From NCBI RefSeq assembly GCF_000718135.1, contig NZ_JOEM01000005.1, forward strand, positions 1 to 64,000: 64,000 bases of DNA, read 5' to 3'. Positions 1 to 9,471 of the stretch are shown here, piece by piece; position 1 is the stretch's first letter, and each line of letters starts with the position of its first letter. The position numbers and the translations under genes are program-made. The DNA comes from Streptomyces cyaneofuscatus. Its GTDB lineage: Bacteria; Actinomycetota; Actinomycetes; Streptomycetales; Streptomycetaceae. A model generated the notes under the pieces. It was not told where the DNA came from. It saw nothing but the letters and a program-made list of their open reading frames with translations, and did no database searches.

Positions 1-90
1 AGGTGCGGCGGCGCGAGGTGCGGCGGCGCGAGGTGCGGCGGCGCGAGGTGCGGCGGCGCGAGGTGCGGCGGCGCGAGGTGCGGCGGCGCG
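1..90. repeat. 15-bp tandem repeat, six copies
   Basis: Six identical head-to-tail copies of a 15-bp GC-only-rich unit (AGGTGCGGCGGCGCG) begin at the first base and stop at 90, so the array probably continues outside the window. The unit is a multiple of three and can be read as a five-residue repeat in any frame (for example VRRRE on the plus strand), so it could be the end of a neighbouring repetitive coding region or an intergenic minisatellite. Nothing in the window decides between these. Confidence 0.9.
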
Positions 91-270
91 AGGGGGCGCG
101 GGCGCCTCTGACCGAGGGGCTGACGGGCCGGAGCCGCCGACGGCTGGTCCGGGGGGGCTGTTCCCTCGGCGGTCAGCCGAGGGGCCATCGGTGCAGGACC
201 GGTGGAAAAGCCGACGGGCGCGCGAAGGGTGTCTTCGCGCGCCCGCCGGTCCTCCCCCGGGTCTGCCGGT
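91..270. other. intergenic region without a recognised gene
   Basis: This stretch separates the tandem repeat from the end of aminopeptidase N. It holds a short 8-bp hairpin at 163-183 and the strong terminator-like hairpin at 215-245 listed separately. Open frames here are low-complexity and arginine-rich, with no recognisable domain or convincing ribosome binding site. Confidence 0.5.
215..245 (-). terminator. rho-independent-type hairpin after pepN
   Basis: A perfect 13-bp inverted repeat (215-227 with 233-245) with a 5-nt loop lies 26 bp beyond the pepN stop codon. It has no clear T-tract, which is common for Streptomyces terminators. Confidence 0.7.
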
Positions 271-2835
271 TCAGTGCTCCGTGGTCCGTACGGCCAGGGC
301 GCGGCGCAGGTCGTCGAGCTGGTCGACCAGCTTGCGGTGCAGCGCCGGGGTGAGGGCCGGGTCCTTGAGGGCCCGGGTGCCGGTGGCGAGGCTCTCGGGG
401 TCGACGGCGTACGCGGGGAAGGCGTACCGTCCGGCGGCTTCCGCGATGGCCGGGCCTCGGCGGGCGGCGAGTGCGGTGGCGTCGGGGTAGAAGCGGTCCA
501 CGTACGGGGCCAGCAACTCGTCCTGGCCGGGCTGCCAGAAGCCCTGGGCGGTGGCGGTGAACAGGTAGTTGGAGAGGGTGTCGTCGCCGAACATGGCGTG
601 CCAGGCGGCGGCCTTGGCCTCAGCGGTGGGCAGGGCGGCCCGGCAGCGGGCGGCGCCTTCGCGGCCGGTGGCGCTGGGGTCGGCGGCGAGTTCGGCGGCG
701 ATGGCCGCCTCGTCGGTGGCGCCGAGGGCGGCGAGGCGGGTGAGGATGCGCCAGCGCAGCTCCGGGTCGAGTTCGGGTCCGCCGTGGACGGTGCCTTCGG
801 TGAGCCAGTTCTGGAGGGTGTCGGGCTGGGTGGCGGCGTCGATGAAGTGGCGTACGGCGGTGAGGCGCAGCCCCGGGTGGGAGCCGTCCTCGGTCCGGCG
901 GATGAGGTCGCGGCACAGGCTGGTGAGGGTGGCGAGCGCTGCGGGGCGGGCCTCGGGGGTGACGTAGCGGGCGGCGATCTGGCCGTCGGCGAAGGACAGG
1001 ACGCCCTGGACGAGTGCGAGGTCGCTCTCGTACGGGAGGTGGGTGCGGGCGGCGGTGAGGTAGCGCGTCGGGTCCAGCTCGCCGTCGCGGACCATGTCGC
1101 GGGCCGCGTTCCAGATGACGGCCCGGGTCAGGGCGTCGGGGATGGCGGAGAGGTGGCCCAGGGCGGTCTCCCAGGAGGCGGCGTCGAGGCGGATCTTGGC
1201 GTAGGTGAGGTCGCCGTCGTTGAGGACGACGAGGGCGGGGCGGCGGCCGGGGCGGACGAGGGGGGCGCCGTCGCCGGGGATGTCGAGTGCGAAGCGGTCG
1301 CGGGGGGCGAGGTGGCCGGGGCCCGCCTGGGTGTTGAGGGCGTGGTCGAAGGTGGAGACGGTGATGCGGTGGGGGCGGCTGCCGTCGCGCTCCACGGCGA
1401 GCGCCCAGGACTGTCCGGCCTCGGTGGGCGCGGTGGGCTCGTGGACGTCGGCGGTGAGGGTGTCGACGCCGGTGGTGCGAAGCCACTGCTCGGCCCAGGC
1501 GTGGACGTCGCGGTCGGTGGCGGAGGCGAGGTTGTCGATGAAGTCGGCGAGGGTCGCGTTGGCGAACTTGTGCCGGGCGAAGTGGGTGTTGATCCCGGCG
1601 AGGAAGTCCTTCTCGCCGAGCCAGGCGACGAGTTGGCGGAGCGCGGAGGCGCCCTTGGCGTAGCTGATGCCGTCGAAGTTGAGGAGGGCGGAGGCGGTGT
1701 CGGGTACGGCCTCGGGGTCGGGGGCGACGGGGTGGGTGGAGGGGCGCTGGTCGGCGTCGTAGCCCCAGCCCTTGCGGGCGACGCCGAAGTCGACCCAGGT
1801 GTCGGGGAACGGGGTCTCCCCTGCTCGAACGGAGTTGAGAGCTTGGGGAATGGTGGCTTCGGTGAGGGTCTGGTAGCCCATGTACTCGGCGAAGGACTCG
1901 TTCAGCCAGATGTCGTCCCACCAGCTGAGGGTGACGAGGTCGCCGAACCACATGTGGGCCATCTCGTGGGCGATGGTCACGGCGCGGGACTGGCGTTCGG
2001 TGTCGGTGACGGCGGAGCGGAAGACGTATTCGTCGCGGAAGGTGACGAGTCCGGGGTTCTCCATGGCGCCCGCGTTGAACTCGGGGACGAAGGCCTGGTC
2101 GTAGGAGTCGAACGGGTAGGGCTCGTCGAACTTCTCGTGGTAGCGGTCGAAGCAGGCGCGGGTGATACCGAGGATCTCGTCCGCGTCGGCGTCCAGGTAG
2201 GGCGCGAGGGAGCGCCGGCAGTGGAGGCCGAAGGGCAGGCCGGCGTGCTCGGTGGTGACCGAGTGCCAGGGGCCCGCGGCGACGGCGACGAGGTAGGTGG
2301 AGATGAGCGGGGTGGGCGCGATGGTCCAGCGCCCGTCGCCGGTGCGTTCGGCGACGCCGTTGCCGAGGACGGTCCAGCCCGCGGGGGCGGTGACGTCGAT
2401 GGCGAAGACGGACTTCAGGTCGGGCTGGTCGAAGGCGGCGAAGACGCGCTGGACGTCCTCCAGGAACAGCTGGGTGTAGAGGTACGTCTCGCCGTCGGCC
2501 GGGTCGGTGAAGCGGTGCATGCCCTCGCCGGTACGCGAGTAGCTCATCGCGGCGTCGACGTGGAGTTCGTGGGGGCCGGGGGTGAGGCCGGTGAGGGGGT
2601 AGCGGTTCCCGTCGAGGAGGGCGGGGTCCAGCGGCTGTCCGTCCAGGGCGATGGAGCGCAGGGTGGCGGGCTTGATCTCGACGAAGGTGTCTCCGGCCGC
2701 GTGGGCGGTGAACCGGATGGCGGCCCGGGAGTCGAAGGTCTCCTCGCCGGTGGTGAGGTCGAGGGCGATCGTGTACCGCTCCACGTCGATGATCTGGGCT
2801 CGGGTCTGCGCTTCGTCGCGCGTCAGTACGGACAT
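271..2835 (-). CDS. pepN: aminopeptidase N (M1 family zinc metallopeptidase)
   Basis: Predicted cytoplasmic aminopeptidase of 854 residues that removes N-terminal amino acids from peptides during protein turnover. The M1 signatures are intact: the GAMEN exopeptidase motif at residues 256-260, the zinc site HEMAH at 290-294 and the third ligand Glu313 exactly 19 residues after the second histidine. An ERAP1-type C-terminal helical domain follows. Length fits the actinobacterial PepN family (about 850-860). The frame stays open to 3738 upstream, but the ATG at 2835 starts the conserved N-terminal beta domain, whereas the upstream part is an antisense shadow of the channel gene. It is divergent from the aquaporin-family gene, with 145 bp between them for both promoters. 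Function is assigned from family knowledge; substrate range is not visible. Confidence 0.96.
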   Translation of the reverse strand: MSVLTRDEAQTRAQIIDVERYTIALDLTTGEETFDSRAAIRFTAHAAGDTFVEIKPATLRSIALDGQPLDPALLDGNRYPLTGLTPGPHELHVDAAMSYSRTGEGMHRFTDPADGETYLYTQLFLEDVQRVFAAFDQPDLKSVFAIDVTAPAGWTVLGNGVAERTGDGRWTIAPTPLISTYLVAVAAGPWHSVTTEHAGLPFGLHCRRSLAPYLDADADEILGITRACFDRYHEKFDEPYPFDSYDQAFVPEFNAGAMENPGLVTFRDEYVFRSAVTDTERQSRAVTIAHEMAHMWFGDLVTLSWWDDIWLNESFAEYMGYQTLTEATIPQALNSVRAGETPFPDTWVDFGVARKGWGYDADQRPSTHPVAPDPEAVPDTASALLNFDGISYAKGASALRQLVAWLGEKDFLAGINTHFARHKFANATLADFIDNLASATDRDVHAWAEQWLRTTGVDTLTADVHEPTAPTEAGQSWALAVERDGSRPHRITVSTFDHALNTQAGPGHLAPRDRFALDIPGDGAPLVRPGRRPALVVLNDGDLTYAKIRLDAASWETALGHLSAIPDALTRAVIWNAARDMVRDGELDPTRYLTAARTHLPYESDLALVQGVLSFADGQIAARYVTPEARPAALATLTSLCRDLIRRTEDGSHPGLRLTAVRHFIDAATQPDTLQNWLTEGTVHGGPELDPELRWRILTRLAALGATDEAAIAAELAADPSATGREGAARCRAALPTAEAKAAAWHAMFGDDTLSNYLFTATAQGFWQPGQDELLAPYVDRFYPDATALAARRGPAIAEAAGRYAFPAYAVDPESLATGTRALKDPALTPALHRKLVDQLDDLRRALAVRTTEH

Positions 2836-2980
2836 GGGCCCATGCTGCCGTACGGGGTGGGGCGGGCGCAGGGGGGTTCTCGCTGGGCGTACGAGGGCCT
2901 GGGGCGAGCGGATACCCCCTGGGGGCTGTGGCCGCTTACCATCTCCTCGGCGCGGCACACCGAGTACCGAGGACGTCCTC

Positions 2981-3769
2981 ATGACGCTCACGCCTGCGCG
3001 CGATGCCGCCGCCCACGTTCCTGACCCTGTTCCCGCCCCCTCCCCCGGTCTGTTGCGCCGTGCCGCCTGCGAGTTCGGGCTGACGGCGCTGCTGCTCCTG
3101 GCGGTCGTGAGCGGGGTGCGGTGGCTGTTCGCGCCGGACGGGTACGGAGGCGGCGGGGTGGCGTTCGCCCTGCTCGGGGCGGGGGTCGGCGTGCTGCTCG
3201 GCGCGCTCATGCTCTCCGCGCCGGGGCGGTGGTCGGGCGGGCATCTGAATCCGGCGGTCACCGTCGCCCTGTGGCGGCTCGGGGTGTTCCCGGGGCGGGA
3301 CGTGGTGCCGTACGTCGTGGCGCAGCTCGGCGGTTCGGTGGCCGGGACGTGGGCGGCGGGGCTGGTGTGGGGGCCGGTGGTCGCCCGGCCGCCGGTCTCC
3401 CACGCGGTGGTGCGGCCCGGTCCGGGCTGGGGCGAGGGGGCCGTGGTGGCGGCCGAGGCGGGGGTGCTGGCCGGGTCGGCGCTGCTGCTCGCCGGGCTCC
3501 TGGCGCATCCGGTGGGCCGAAGACTCCTCCCGTACGCCGTCGGCCTGGTCACCGCCCTCGTGATCGCGGTGCTCGGCCCGCTGAGCGGCGGGTCGGCCAA
3601 CCCGGCCCGGCAGTTCGGCCCGGCGCTGCTGTCGGGCGAGGCCGGGCGGCTGTGGGTGTACGCGGCCGGGCCGGTGCTGGGGGCGGTGGCCGGGGCGGGG
3701 CTGTGCAGGAGGGCCGGGGTGCTCGGGGTCCGGATCACCCCGCCGCCGGTCAGGCCTCGGCAGCCGTAG
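2981..3769 (+). CDS. MIP family (aquaporin / glycerol facilitator) channel
   Basis: Integral membrane channel of 262 residues predicted to pass water or small uncharged solutes. Both half-helix NPA signatures are present (HLNPAVT and SANPARQ), separated by the expected distance, with about six hydrophobic segments. The ATG at 2981 follows a purine-rich GAGGA stretch and starts just before a proline-rich cytoplasmic N-terminus. The last 20 bp overlap the 3' end of the convergent chorismate mutase gene, so the two transcripts must be antisense at their ends. Whether it is a water channel or a glycerol facilitator cannot be decided by eye; it is not next to glycerol genes. Confidence 0.88.
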   Translation: MTLTPARDAAAHVPDPVPAPSPGLLRRAACEFGLTALLLLAVVSGVRWLFAPDGYGGGGVAFALLGAGVGVLLGALMLSAPGRWSGGHLNPAVTVALWRLGVFPGRDVVPYVVAQLGGSVAGTWAAGLVWGPVVARPPVSHAVVRPGPGWGEGAVVAAEAGVLAGSALLLAGLLAHPVGRRLLPYAVGLVTALVIAVLGPLSGGSANPARQFGPALLSGEAGRLWVYAAGPVLGAVAGAGLCRRAGVLGVRITPPPVRPRQP

Positions 3770-4112
3770 CGCTCCCGTTCCCGTTCCCGTCGGCGTTTCC
3801 GTTCCCCGCCTCCTCCGCGATGCGCTCGTGGTGGCGGATGACCTCGGCGATGATGAAGTTCAGGAGCTTCTCGGCGAACGCCGGGTCCAGGTTGGCGCTC
3901 TGCGCGAGCTGCCGCAGCCGGGTGATCTGGCGGGTCTCGCGGGCCGGGTCGGCGGGCGGCAGCTGGTGGTCGGCCTTGAGGCGGCCGACCTGCTGGGTGG
4001 CCTTGAAGCGCTCGGCGAGCATATGGACGACGGCGGCGTCGATGTTGTCGATGCTCTCGCGCAGCCGGTTCAGCTCGGCCTGGACGGACGCGTCGATTTC
4101 GCTCGTACTCAT
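3750..4112 (-). CDS. chorismate mutase (AroQ class)
   Basis: Small all-helical chorismate mutase of 120 residues, converting chorismate to prephenate for phenylalanine and tyrosine synthesis. The N-terminal helix carries the expected pattern (LNRLRESIDNID followed by LAERF) and the conserved basic residues of the AroQ fold recur along helices 1 and 2 (RLKADHQ, ARETRQ). There is no signal peptide, so it should act in the cytoplasm. The C-terminus ends in a low-complexity Gly/Asn/Ala tail (GNGNADGNGNG) outside the fold. The gene stands alone and overlaps the channel gene tail-to-tail by 20 bp. Confidence 0.92.
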   Translation of the reverse strand: MSTSEIDASVQAELNRLRESIDNIDAAVVHMLAERFKATQQVGRLKADHQLPPADPARETRQITRLRQLAQSANLDPAFAEKLLNFIIAEVIRHHERIAEEAGNGNADGNGNGSATAAEA

Positions 4113-4137
4113 GGTCAGCGAGCTTAGACGCCCCTCC

Positions 4138-5016
4138 TCACGGCCCGATCATCGGCGGGTGGTCCGGGTCGGGTACCTGGTCGCTCCAGCCACCGGGAAC
4201 GCTGCGGCCCTGCTGTTCGCGGAAGCGGACGGGGGCGGTGCCGACGCGGCGGGCGAAGAGGCGGGAGAAGTAGGCGGGGTCGTCGTAGCCGACGCGGCGG
4301 GCGACGGCGGCGACCGGGAGGTCGGTGGCGGCGAGGAGTTCCTTGGCCCGGCCGAGGCGGATGGTGAGCAGGTAGTCCTTGGGGCTGCATCCGGCGCCGC
4401 GCCGGACGGCGGTGCGGAGTTCGGCGGGGGTCATGCCGTGCTTCGCGGCGTGCTCGGCGACGGTGAGCGGCTGGTAGGCGTCCCGGGCGAGCGCCTGGAG
4501 GACCGGGTCGCCGTCGGGGCCGAGGTCGGCGCGGGCGCGGCGCAGGGCGACGAGGAGCTCGTGGACGGCGGCCGCGGTCTCGACCTCCAGCAGGGGGTTG
4601 CCGCGGCGGGCGGCGCGCACGATGCGGCCGACGGCGGCGCGGGGGGCGGCGGTGTCGGAGAGCGGGACGAGGGGGCGGTCGGGCTCGATGCAGCCGAGCT
4701 CGGTGTACGTGGTGGTGGCGGGGCCGGTGAAGTCGACGAAGCTCTCGTCCCAGCCGGTGCCGGGGTCGGCGCCGTAGTGGTGCGGGGTGCCGGGGGTGAG
4801 CCAGATGAGGGTGGGCCCGGTGACGGGGGTGCGGCGTCCGTCGGGGCCGGCGAACCAGCCGGTGCCGGAGTTGACGATCACGGCGACGTGGTGGTCCAGG
4901 GTGCGGGGGCCGACGGTGGGCAGCGCGCCGTGCTGGAGGCCGACGCCGAGGCAGACGAGGCCGAGGCGGTGGTGGAGCGGGCTGGGGGTGAAGAAACGCA
5001 TCCAGGTGTGGTACAT
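4138..5016 (-). CDS. AraC family transcriptional regulator
   Basis: Regulator of 292 residues with an N-terminal cupin-like sensor half (about 1-165) and a C-terminal AraC DNA-binding domain holding two helix-turn-helix motifs (about 190-280; the end of the second reads VGYDDPAYFSRLFARRVG). The ATG at 5016 is preceded by GGGAAGG at good distance. The frame is open far upstream, but that part is a shadow of the galactosidase gene. It is divergent from the GH35 beta-galactosidase, so the natural guess is that it senses a sugar and controls that gene. The 18-bp direct-repeat array between them (5049-5138) is a candidate binding region. No ligand can be inferred from sequence. Confidence 0.9.
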   Translation of the reverse strand: MYHTWMRFFTPSPLHHRLGLVCLGVGLQHGALPTVGPRTLDHHVAVIVNSGTGWFAGPDGRRTPVTGPTLIWLTPGTPHHYGADPGTGWDESFVDFTGPATTTYTELGCIEPDRPLVPLSDTAAPRAAVGRIVRAARRGNPLLEVETAAAVHELLVALRRARADLGPDGDPVLQALARDAYQPLTVAEHAAKHGMTPAELRTAVRRGAGCSPKDYLLTIRLGRAKELLAATDLPVAAVARRVGYDDPAYFSRLFARRVGTAPVRFREQQGRSVPGGWSDQVPDPDHPPMIGP

Positions 5017-5250
5017 CGCGGCCTTCCCCTCCCAGGGTCCTGGAATCCGTTGCGTCCGTGGGGTCTGTTGCGTTCGTGGGGTCTGTTGCGTTCGTTGCGT
5101 CCGTCGGGTCCGCTGCGTCCGTCGGGTCCGTTGCGTCCAATCAGCAGCGATCTTTGTCCATGGACCCGCCGTAACGCCAGAGGTCACAGTGGTCGGACCA
5201 TTGCGCGCCCGGGCCGCCGGGTGGGCCGAGCACAGGAGCGTACGAGCACG
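5017..5250. promoter_or_regulatory. divergent promoter region of araC-type regulator and GH35 gene
   Basis: 234 bp between two divergent genes, dominated by the 90-bp repeat array at 5049-5138. The remaining 112 bp next to the galactosidase hold its promoter; I could not pick convincing -10/-35 hexamers. Confidence 0.5.
5049..5138. repeat. 18-bp direct-repeat array in divergent intergenic region
   Basis: Four full 18-bp units (5049, 5067, 5094, 5112) and two 9-bp half units (5085, 5130) fill exactly 90 bp without gaps. Each full unit is a GTTGCGTYC half followed by a GTSGGGTCY half. It lies 33-122 bp upstream of the AraC-type regulator start. The regular half-unit structure suits a multi-site direct-repeat operator, though a neutral minisatellite is also possible. 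Confidence 0.85.
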
Positions 5251-7047
5251 ATGACGGACTTCACCGTGGGGGACGACGACTTCCGGCTCGACGGGAAGCC
5301 CGTACGGCTGCTGTCGGGTGCCCTGCACTACTTCCGGGTGCACGAGGAGCAGTGGGACCACCGGCTGGCGATGCTGGCGGCGATGGGGCTGAACTGCGTC
5401 GAGACGTACGTCCCGTGGAATCTGCACGAAGAGCGCGAGGGGGCGTACCGGGATGTGGGGGCGCTCGGCCGGTTCCTGGACGCGGTGGAGCGGGCGGGGC
5501 TGTGGGCGATCGTGCGCCCGGGGCCGTACATCTGTGCCGAGTGGGAGAACGGCGGGCTGCCGGTCTGGGTGACGGGCCGGTTCGGGCGCCGGGTGCGGAC
5601 GCGGGACGACGGCTACCGGGCCGTGGTGGAGCGGTGGTTCCGGGAGCTGCTGCCGCAGGTGGTGGAGCGGGAGATCGGCCGGGGCGGTCCGGTGATCCTG
5701 GTGCAGGCGGAGAACGAGTACGGGAGTTACGGCTCGGACGCGGTGTATCTGGAGTGGCTGGCGGGGCTGTTGCGGCGGTGCGGGGTGAGCGTGCCGCTGT
5801 TCACGTCGGACGGTCCGGAGGACCACATGCTGACGGGCGGTTCCGTGCCCGGGCTGCTGGCGACGGCGAACTTCGGCTCGGGCGCGCGGGAGGGGTTCGA
5901 GGTGCTGCGCCGCCATCAGCCGAAGGGGCCGCTGATGTGCATGGAGTTCTGGTGCGGCTGGTTCGACCACTGGGGGGCCGAACCCGTCGTACGGGACGCC
6001 GGGCAGGCGGCGGAGGCGCTGCGGGAGATCCTGGAGTGCGGGGCGTCGGTGAACGTCTACATGGCGCACGGCGGGACGAACTTCGCGGGGTGGGCGGGGG
6101 CGAACCGGGGCGGTCCGGTGCAGGACGGGGAGTTCCAGCCGACGGTGACGTCGTACGACTATGACGCGCCGGTCGACGAGTACGGGCGGGCCACGGAGAA
6201 GTTCCACCTGTTCCGGAAGGTGCTGGCGGAGTACGCGCAGGGTCCGCTGCCCGCGCTGCCGCCGGAGCCGAGGGGCCTGGCCGGGCCGCCGGTGCGGGTG
6301 GAGCTGGACGGGTGGGCCGGGCTCGACGACGTACTGGAGGCGCTGGGTGATCCGGAGGGGCCGGAGTCGGGGGTGGCGCCGACGTTCGAGGAGCTGGGGG
6401 TCGGGCGGGGGCTGGTGCGCTACCGGGTGGCGGTGCCGGGGCCGCGTATGCCGTATCCGCTGACGGCCGCCGGGCTGCGGGACCGGGCGGTGGTGTACGT
6501 GGACGGGGTGCGGGCGGGGGTGCTGACCGAGGAGAGCGCCACGCTGCCGGAGCCGGTGGCGGGTGGGGCGGTGGTGGAGCTGTGGGTGGAGTCGCTGGGC
6601 CGGGTCAACTACGGGCCGCGGCTGGGTGAGCCGAAGGGGATCACGGGCGGGGTGCTGCACGAGCGGCAGTACCTGCACGGTGTACGGGCCCGGGGGCTGC
6701 GGCTGGACGCCTTCGAGGAGGCGGGCGCGGTGGCGGGGGTTCCGTTCGGTCCGGTGCCGGGGGTCCCCGGGGGGACCGGGTTGTTCCGGGGGACGTTCAC
6801 CGTCGGGGGGACGGAGGGCGTCGATCACGCGGGGCTGCGGCTGCCCGGCTGGACGCGTGGCTTCGTCTGGGTGAACGGTTCCTGCCTGGGCCGGTACTGG
6901 TCGGCGGGCCCGCAGGAGACGCTGTACGTGCCGGGTCCGGTGCTCAGCGAGGGCGTCAACGAGGTGTGGGTGCTGGAGCTGGAGGGCGCGGGCGAGGCGT
7001 GGGTGGAGCTGGGTCCGGGGGTGGCTGTACGGTCGGGCACGCCGTAG
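5251..7047 (+). CDS. beta-galactosidase, glycoside hydrolase family 35
   Basis: Retaining beta-galactosidase of 598 residues, predicted to release terminal beta-galactose from oligosaccharides or glycans. The GH35 TIM barrel fills about residues 5-330: it opens with LSGALHYFRV, has the acid/base Glu156 in ENEYGSY and the nucleophile Glu232 in MEFWCGWFDHWG. Two jelly-roll beta domains follow, ending with the family's typical G-W-x-R-G-x-x-x-V-N-G segment. There is no signal peptide, so it is probably cytoplasmic and would need an uptake system not found here. The ATG at 5251 starts the conserved N-terminus after GGAGCG. The divergent AraC-type gene is its likely regulator. Confidence 0.94.
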   Translation: MTDFTVGDDDFRLDGKPVRLLSGALHYFRVHEEQWDHRLAMLAAMGLNCVETYVPWNLHEEREGAYRDVGALGRFLDAVERAGLWAIVRPGPYICAEWENGGLPVWVTGRFGRRVRTRDDGYRAVVERWFRELLPQVVEREIGRGGPVILVQAENEYGSYGSDAVYLEWLAGLLRRCGVSVPLFTSDGPEDHMLTGGSVPGLLATANFGSGAREGFEVLRRHQPKGPLMCMEFWCGWFDHWGAEPVVRDAGQAAEALREILECGASVNVYMAHGGTNFAGWAGANRGGPVQDGEFQPTVTSYDYDAPVDEYGRATEKFHLFRKVLAEYAQGPLPALPPEPRGLAGPPVRVELDGWAGLDDVLEALGDPEGPESGVAPTFEELGVGRGLVRYRVAVPGPRMPYPLTAAGLRDRAVVYVDGVRAGVLTEESATLPEPVAGGAVVELWVESLGRVNYGPRLGEPKGITGGVLHERQYLHGVRARGLRLDAFEEAGAVAGVPFGPVPGVPGGTGLFRGTFTVGGTEGVDHAGLRLPGWTRGFVWVNGSCLGRYWSAGPQETLYVPGPVLSEGVNEVWVLELEGAGEAWVELGPGVAVRSGTP

Positions 7048-7053
7048 CCGGGT

Positions 7054-7085
7054 CCGGGGGTGCCCGTGGCGTCGGGCACCCCCGG
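7054..7085. terminator. bidirectional terminator between GH35 and sprT
   Basis: Perfect 13-bp inverted repeat (7054-7066 with 7073-7085) with a 6-nt loop, placed between the convergent ends of the galactosidase (7047) and trypsin (7115) genes, so it can serve both. Confidence 0.75.
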
Positions 7086-7114
7086 GGTGGTTCAGCCGTG
7101 ATCAGTCAGCGGCG

Positions 7115-8116
<1,002 letters not shown>

Positions 8117-9015
8117 TCAAGCGCTCAGCGCGCGCAGCCGCGCCTCGCCGATCATGGTCAGCATGTCGGTGCGCTCGGGGCGCCAGCCCAGCTCCCGCCG
8201 GGAGTCGACGGCTCGGATGCGGCTGGACGCGGCCATGACGAGGGCGCCGAACTCGCCCCACACCCCGGCGGCTTCCCCGGGAGTGAGGCTGCGCGCCTCC
8301 ACCCCGAGGTCGGCGGCGACGCGTTCCGCGATCCAGCGGTTGGGGGTCTCCCCGGCCACCGCGTGGTAGAGCCCGCCGGCCCGTCCGCCGGCCAGGGCGA
8401 GGGTGAACAGGCGGGTCACGTCGTCGATGTGGACGTGGCTGTACGTGTTCAGCCCCGGCCCGACACAGGCGGCCGCCCCGGTCGTGGCGACGGACCGGTA
8501 GACCATCGGCACGTGGCCGTGGTCGCCGGGGCCCCAGATCAGACCGGGCCGGACGACCATCGCCCGTACGCCGTCCCCGGCGGCGGCCAGAACGGTGTCC
8601 TCGGCCGCCTTGCGGAACGCGGCCAGCGGCTCGGGGGTGAAGGGGTCGCATTCGGCGAAGACGTCGGGGCTCCAGGCGCCCCCGGTGCGCTGCATCAGGA
8701 CACCGCTGCCGGACAGGAGGACGAGCGTCTTTCCGGTACCGGCGAGTGCGCGGGTCAGGTCCCGGACGGTGGCGCTCTCCTGGTCCGGGGCGGCCCGGGC
8801 GGCGTAGACGACCGCGTCCGCGCGCAGGGCCGCCGCGACGGCGGCCGGGCGGCGCGCGTCCAGGTCGGCGGCGACCGGAGTGAGCCCTGGGCCCGGAGGG
8901 TGGCGGCAGCAGCCCCGGTGCGGGCCAGGCCGGTGACGGTGTGGCCCTCGGCCGCGAGGTGGCGGGCGAGGTGGCCGCCGACGAAGCCGGTGACGCCGAT
9001 GACGAAGATGTCCAT
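8117..9015 (-). pseudogene. NAD-dependent epimerase/dehydratase, frameshifted
   Basis: Extended-SDR NAD(P)-binding protein interrupted by a frameshift. The 5' part starts at the ATG at 9015 (preceded by GAGGAG at 7 bp) with the Rossmann signature VTGFVGGHLA. After the residues RAQG the frame breaks, and the sequence continues one frame over as LTPVAADLDARRP up to SGVLMQRTGG and the C-terminal half ending at 8117. Restoring one base within the GGG/CCC run near 8884-8888 rejoins the halves into about 300 residues, normal for the family. The 192-residue distal part alone lacks the cofactor-binding half. Either the gene is inactive or one base was lost in sequencing. Substrate is not recognisable. 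Confidence 0.8.
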
Positions 9016-9072
9016 GGCGTGGCTCCTCACATGTGCGGGCAGGCCCTCAGGGCTCTCAGGGAGGCAGGGCGC

Positions 9073-9438
9073 TCAGGCGGGCAGGGTGCTGCGCTCTCCG
9101 CCGTCGGCGTACAGGACGGCGCCGTTGACGTACAAGCTGGCCGGACCGGCCAGGAGGAACGGGGCGCGGGTGTTCACCGCGATGTGCCGGTCGAAACTCG
9201 CCGCGTCGGTCGCCGCGGTCGGGGCGAACTCGTACAGGCCCGCGTTGCTCACCAGGATGTCCACGGCGCCCGCCTCGGCGGCCAGGCGCAGCGTGTCCTC
9301 GGCGTCGGTGAGGTCGGCGGCGACGAACCGGGCGCTGCCGCCCTCGGCCGCGATCTCCTCCACCAGGGCCTCGCCCCGGGTCCGGTCCCGTCCGTGCAGC
9401 ACGACCTCGGCGCCCTGACGAGCGAGGTTCAGGATCCG
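9073..9438 (-). pseudogene. short-chain dehydrogenase remnant with internal and 5' deletions
   Basis: Pieces of a classical SDR. What remains starts in the first helix (ARQGAEVVLHGRDR), without the glycine-rich TGxxxGxG motif, then has the NAG motif and AVNTRAPFLLA, and jumps directly to the C-terminal strand (GPASLYVNGAVLYADGG). Roughly 90-110 residues are missing between them, including the catalytic Tyr-x-x-x-Lys. The inner junction coincides with a perfect palindrome of 7-bp arms around 9138-9152, a plausible deletion site. Upstream the remnant runs straight into the truncated MarR-type gene on the other strand, without any intergenic region. It cannot be an active dehydrogenase. Confidence 0.8.
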
Positions 9439-9471
9439 GCTCTCGATACCGACCTGGGCTGGGCGATCCGT

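Noticed and set aside
202..3024. Very long plus-strand frame of 940 codons opposite pepN
   Set aside because: It is an antisense shadow created by high third-position GC; composition is Gly/Val/Glu monotony and the minus strand encodes an unmistakable M1 peptidase.
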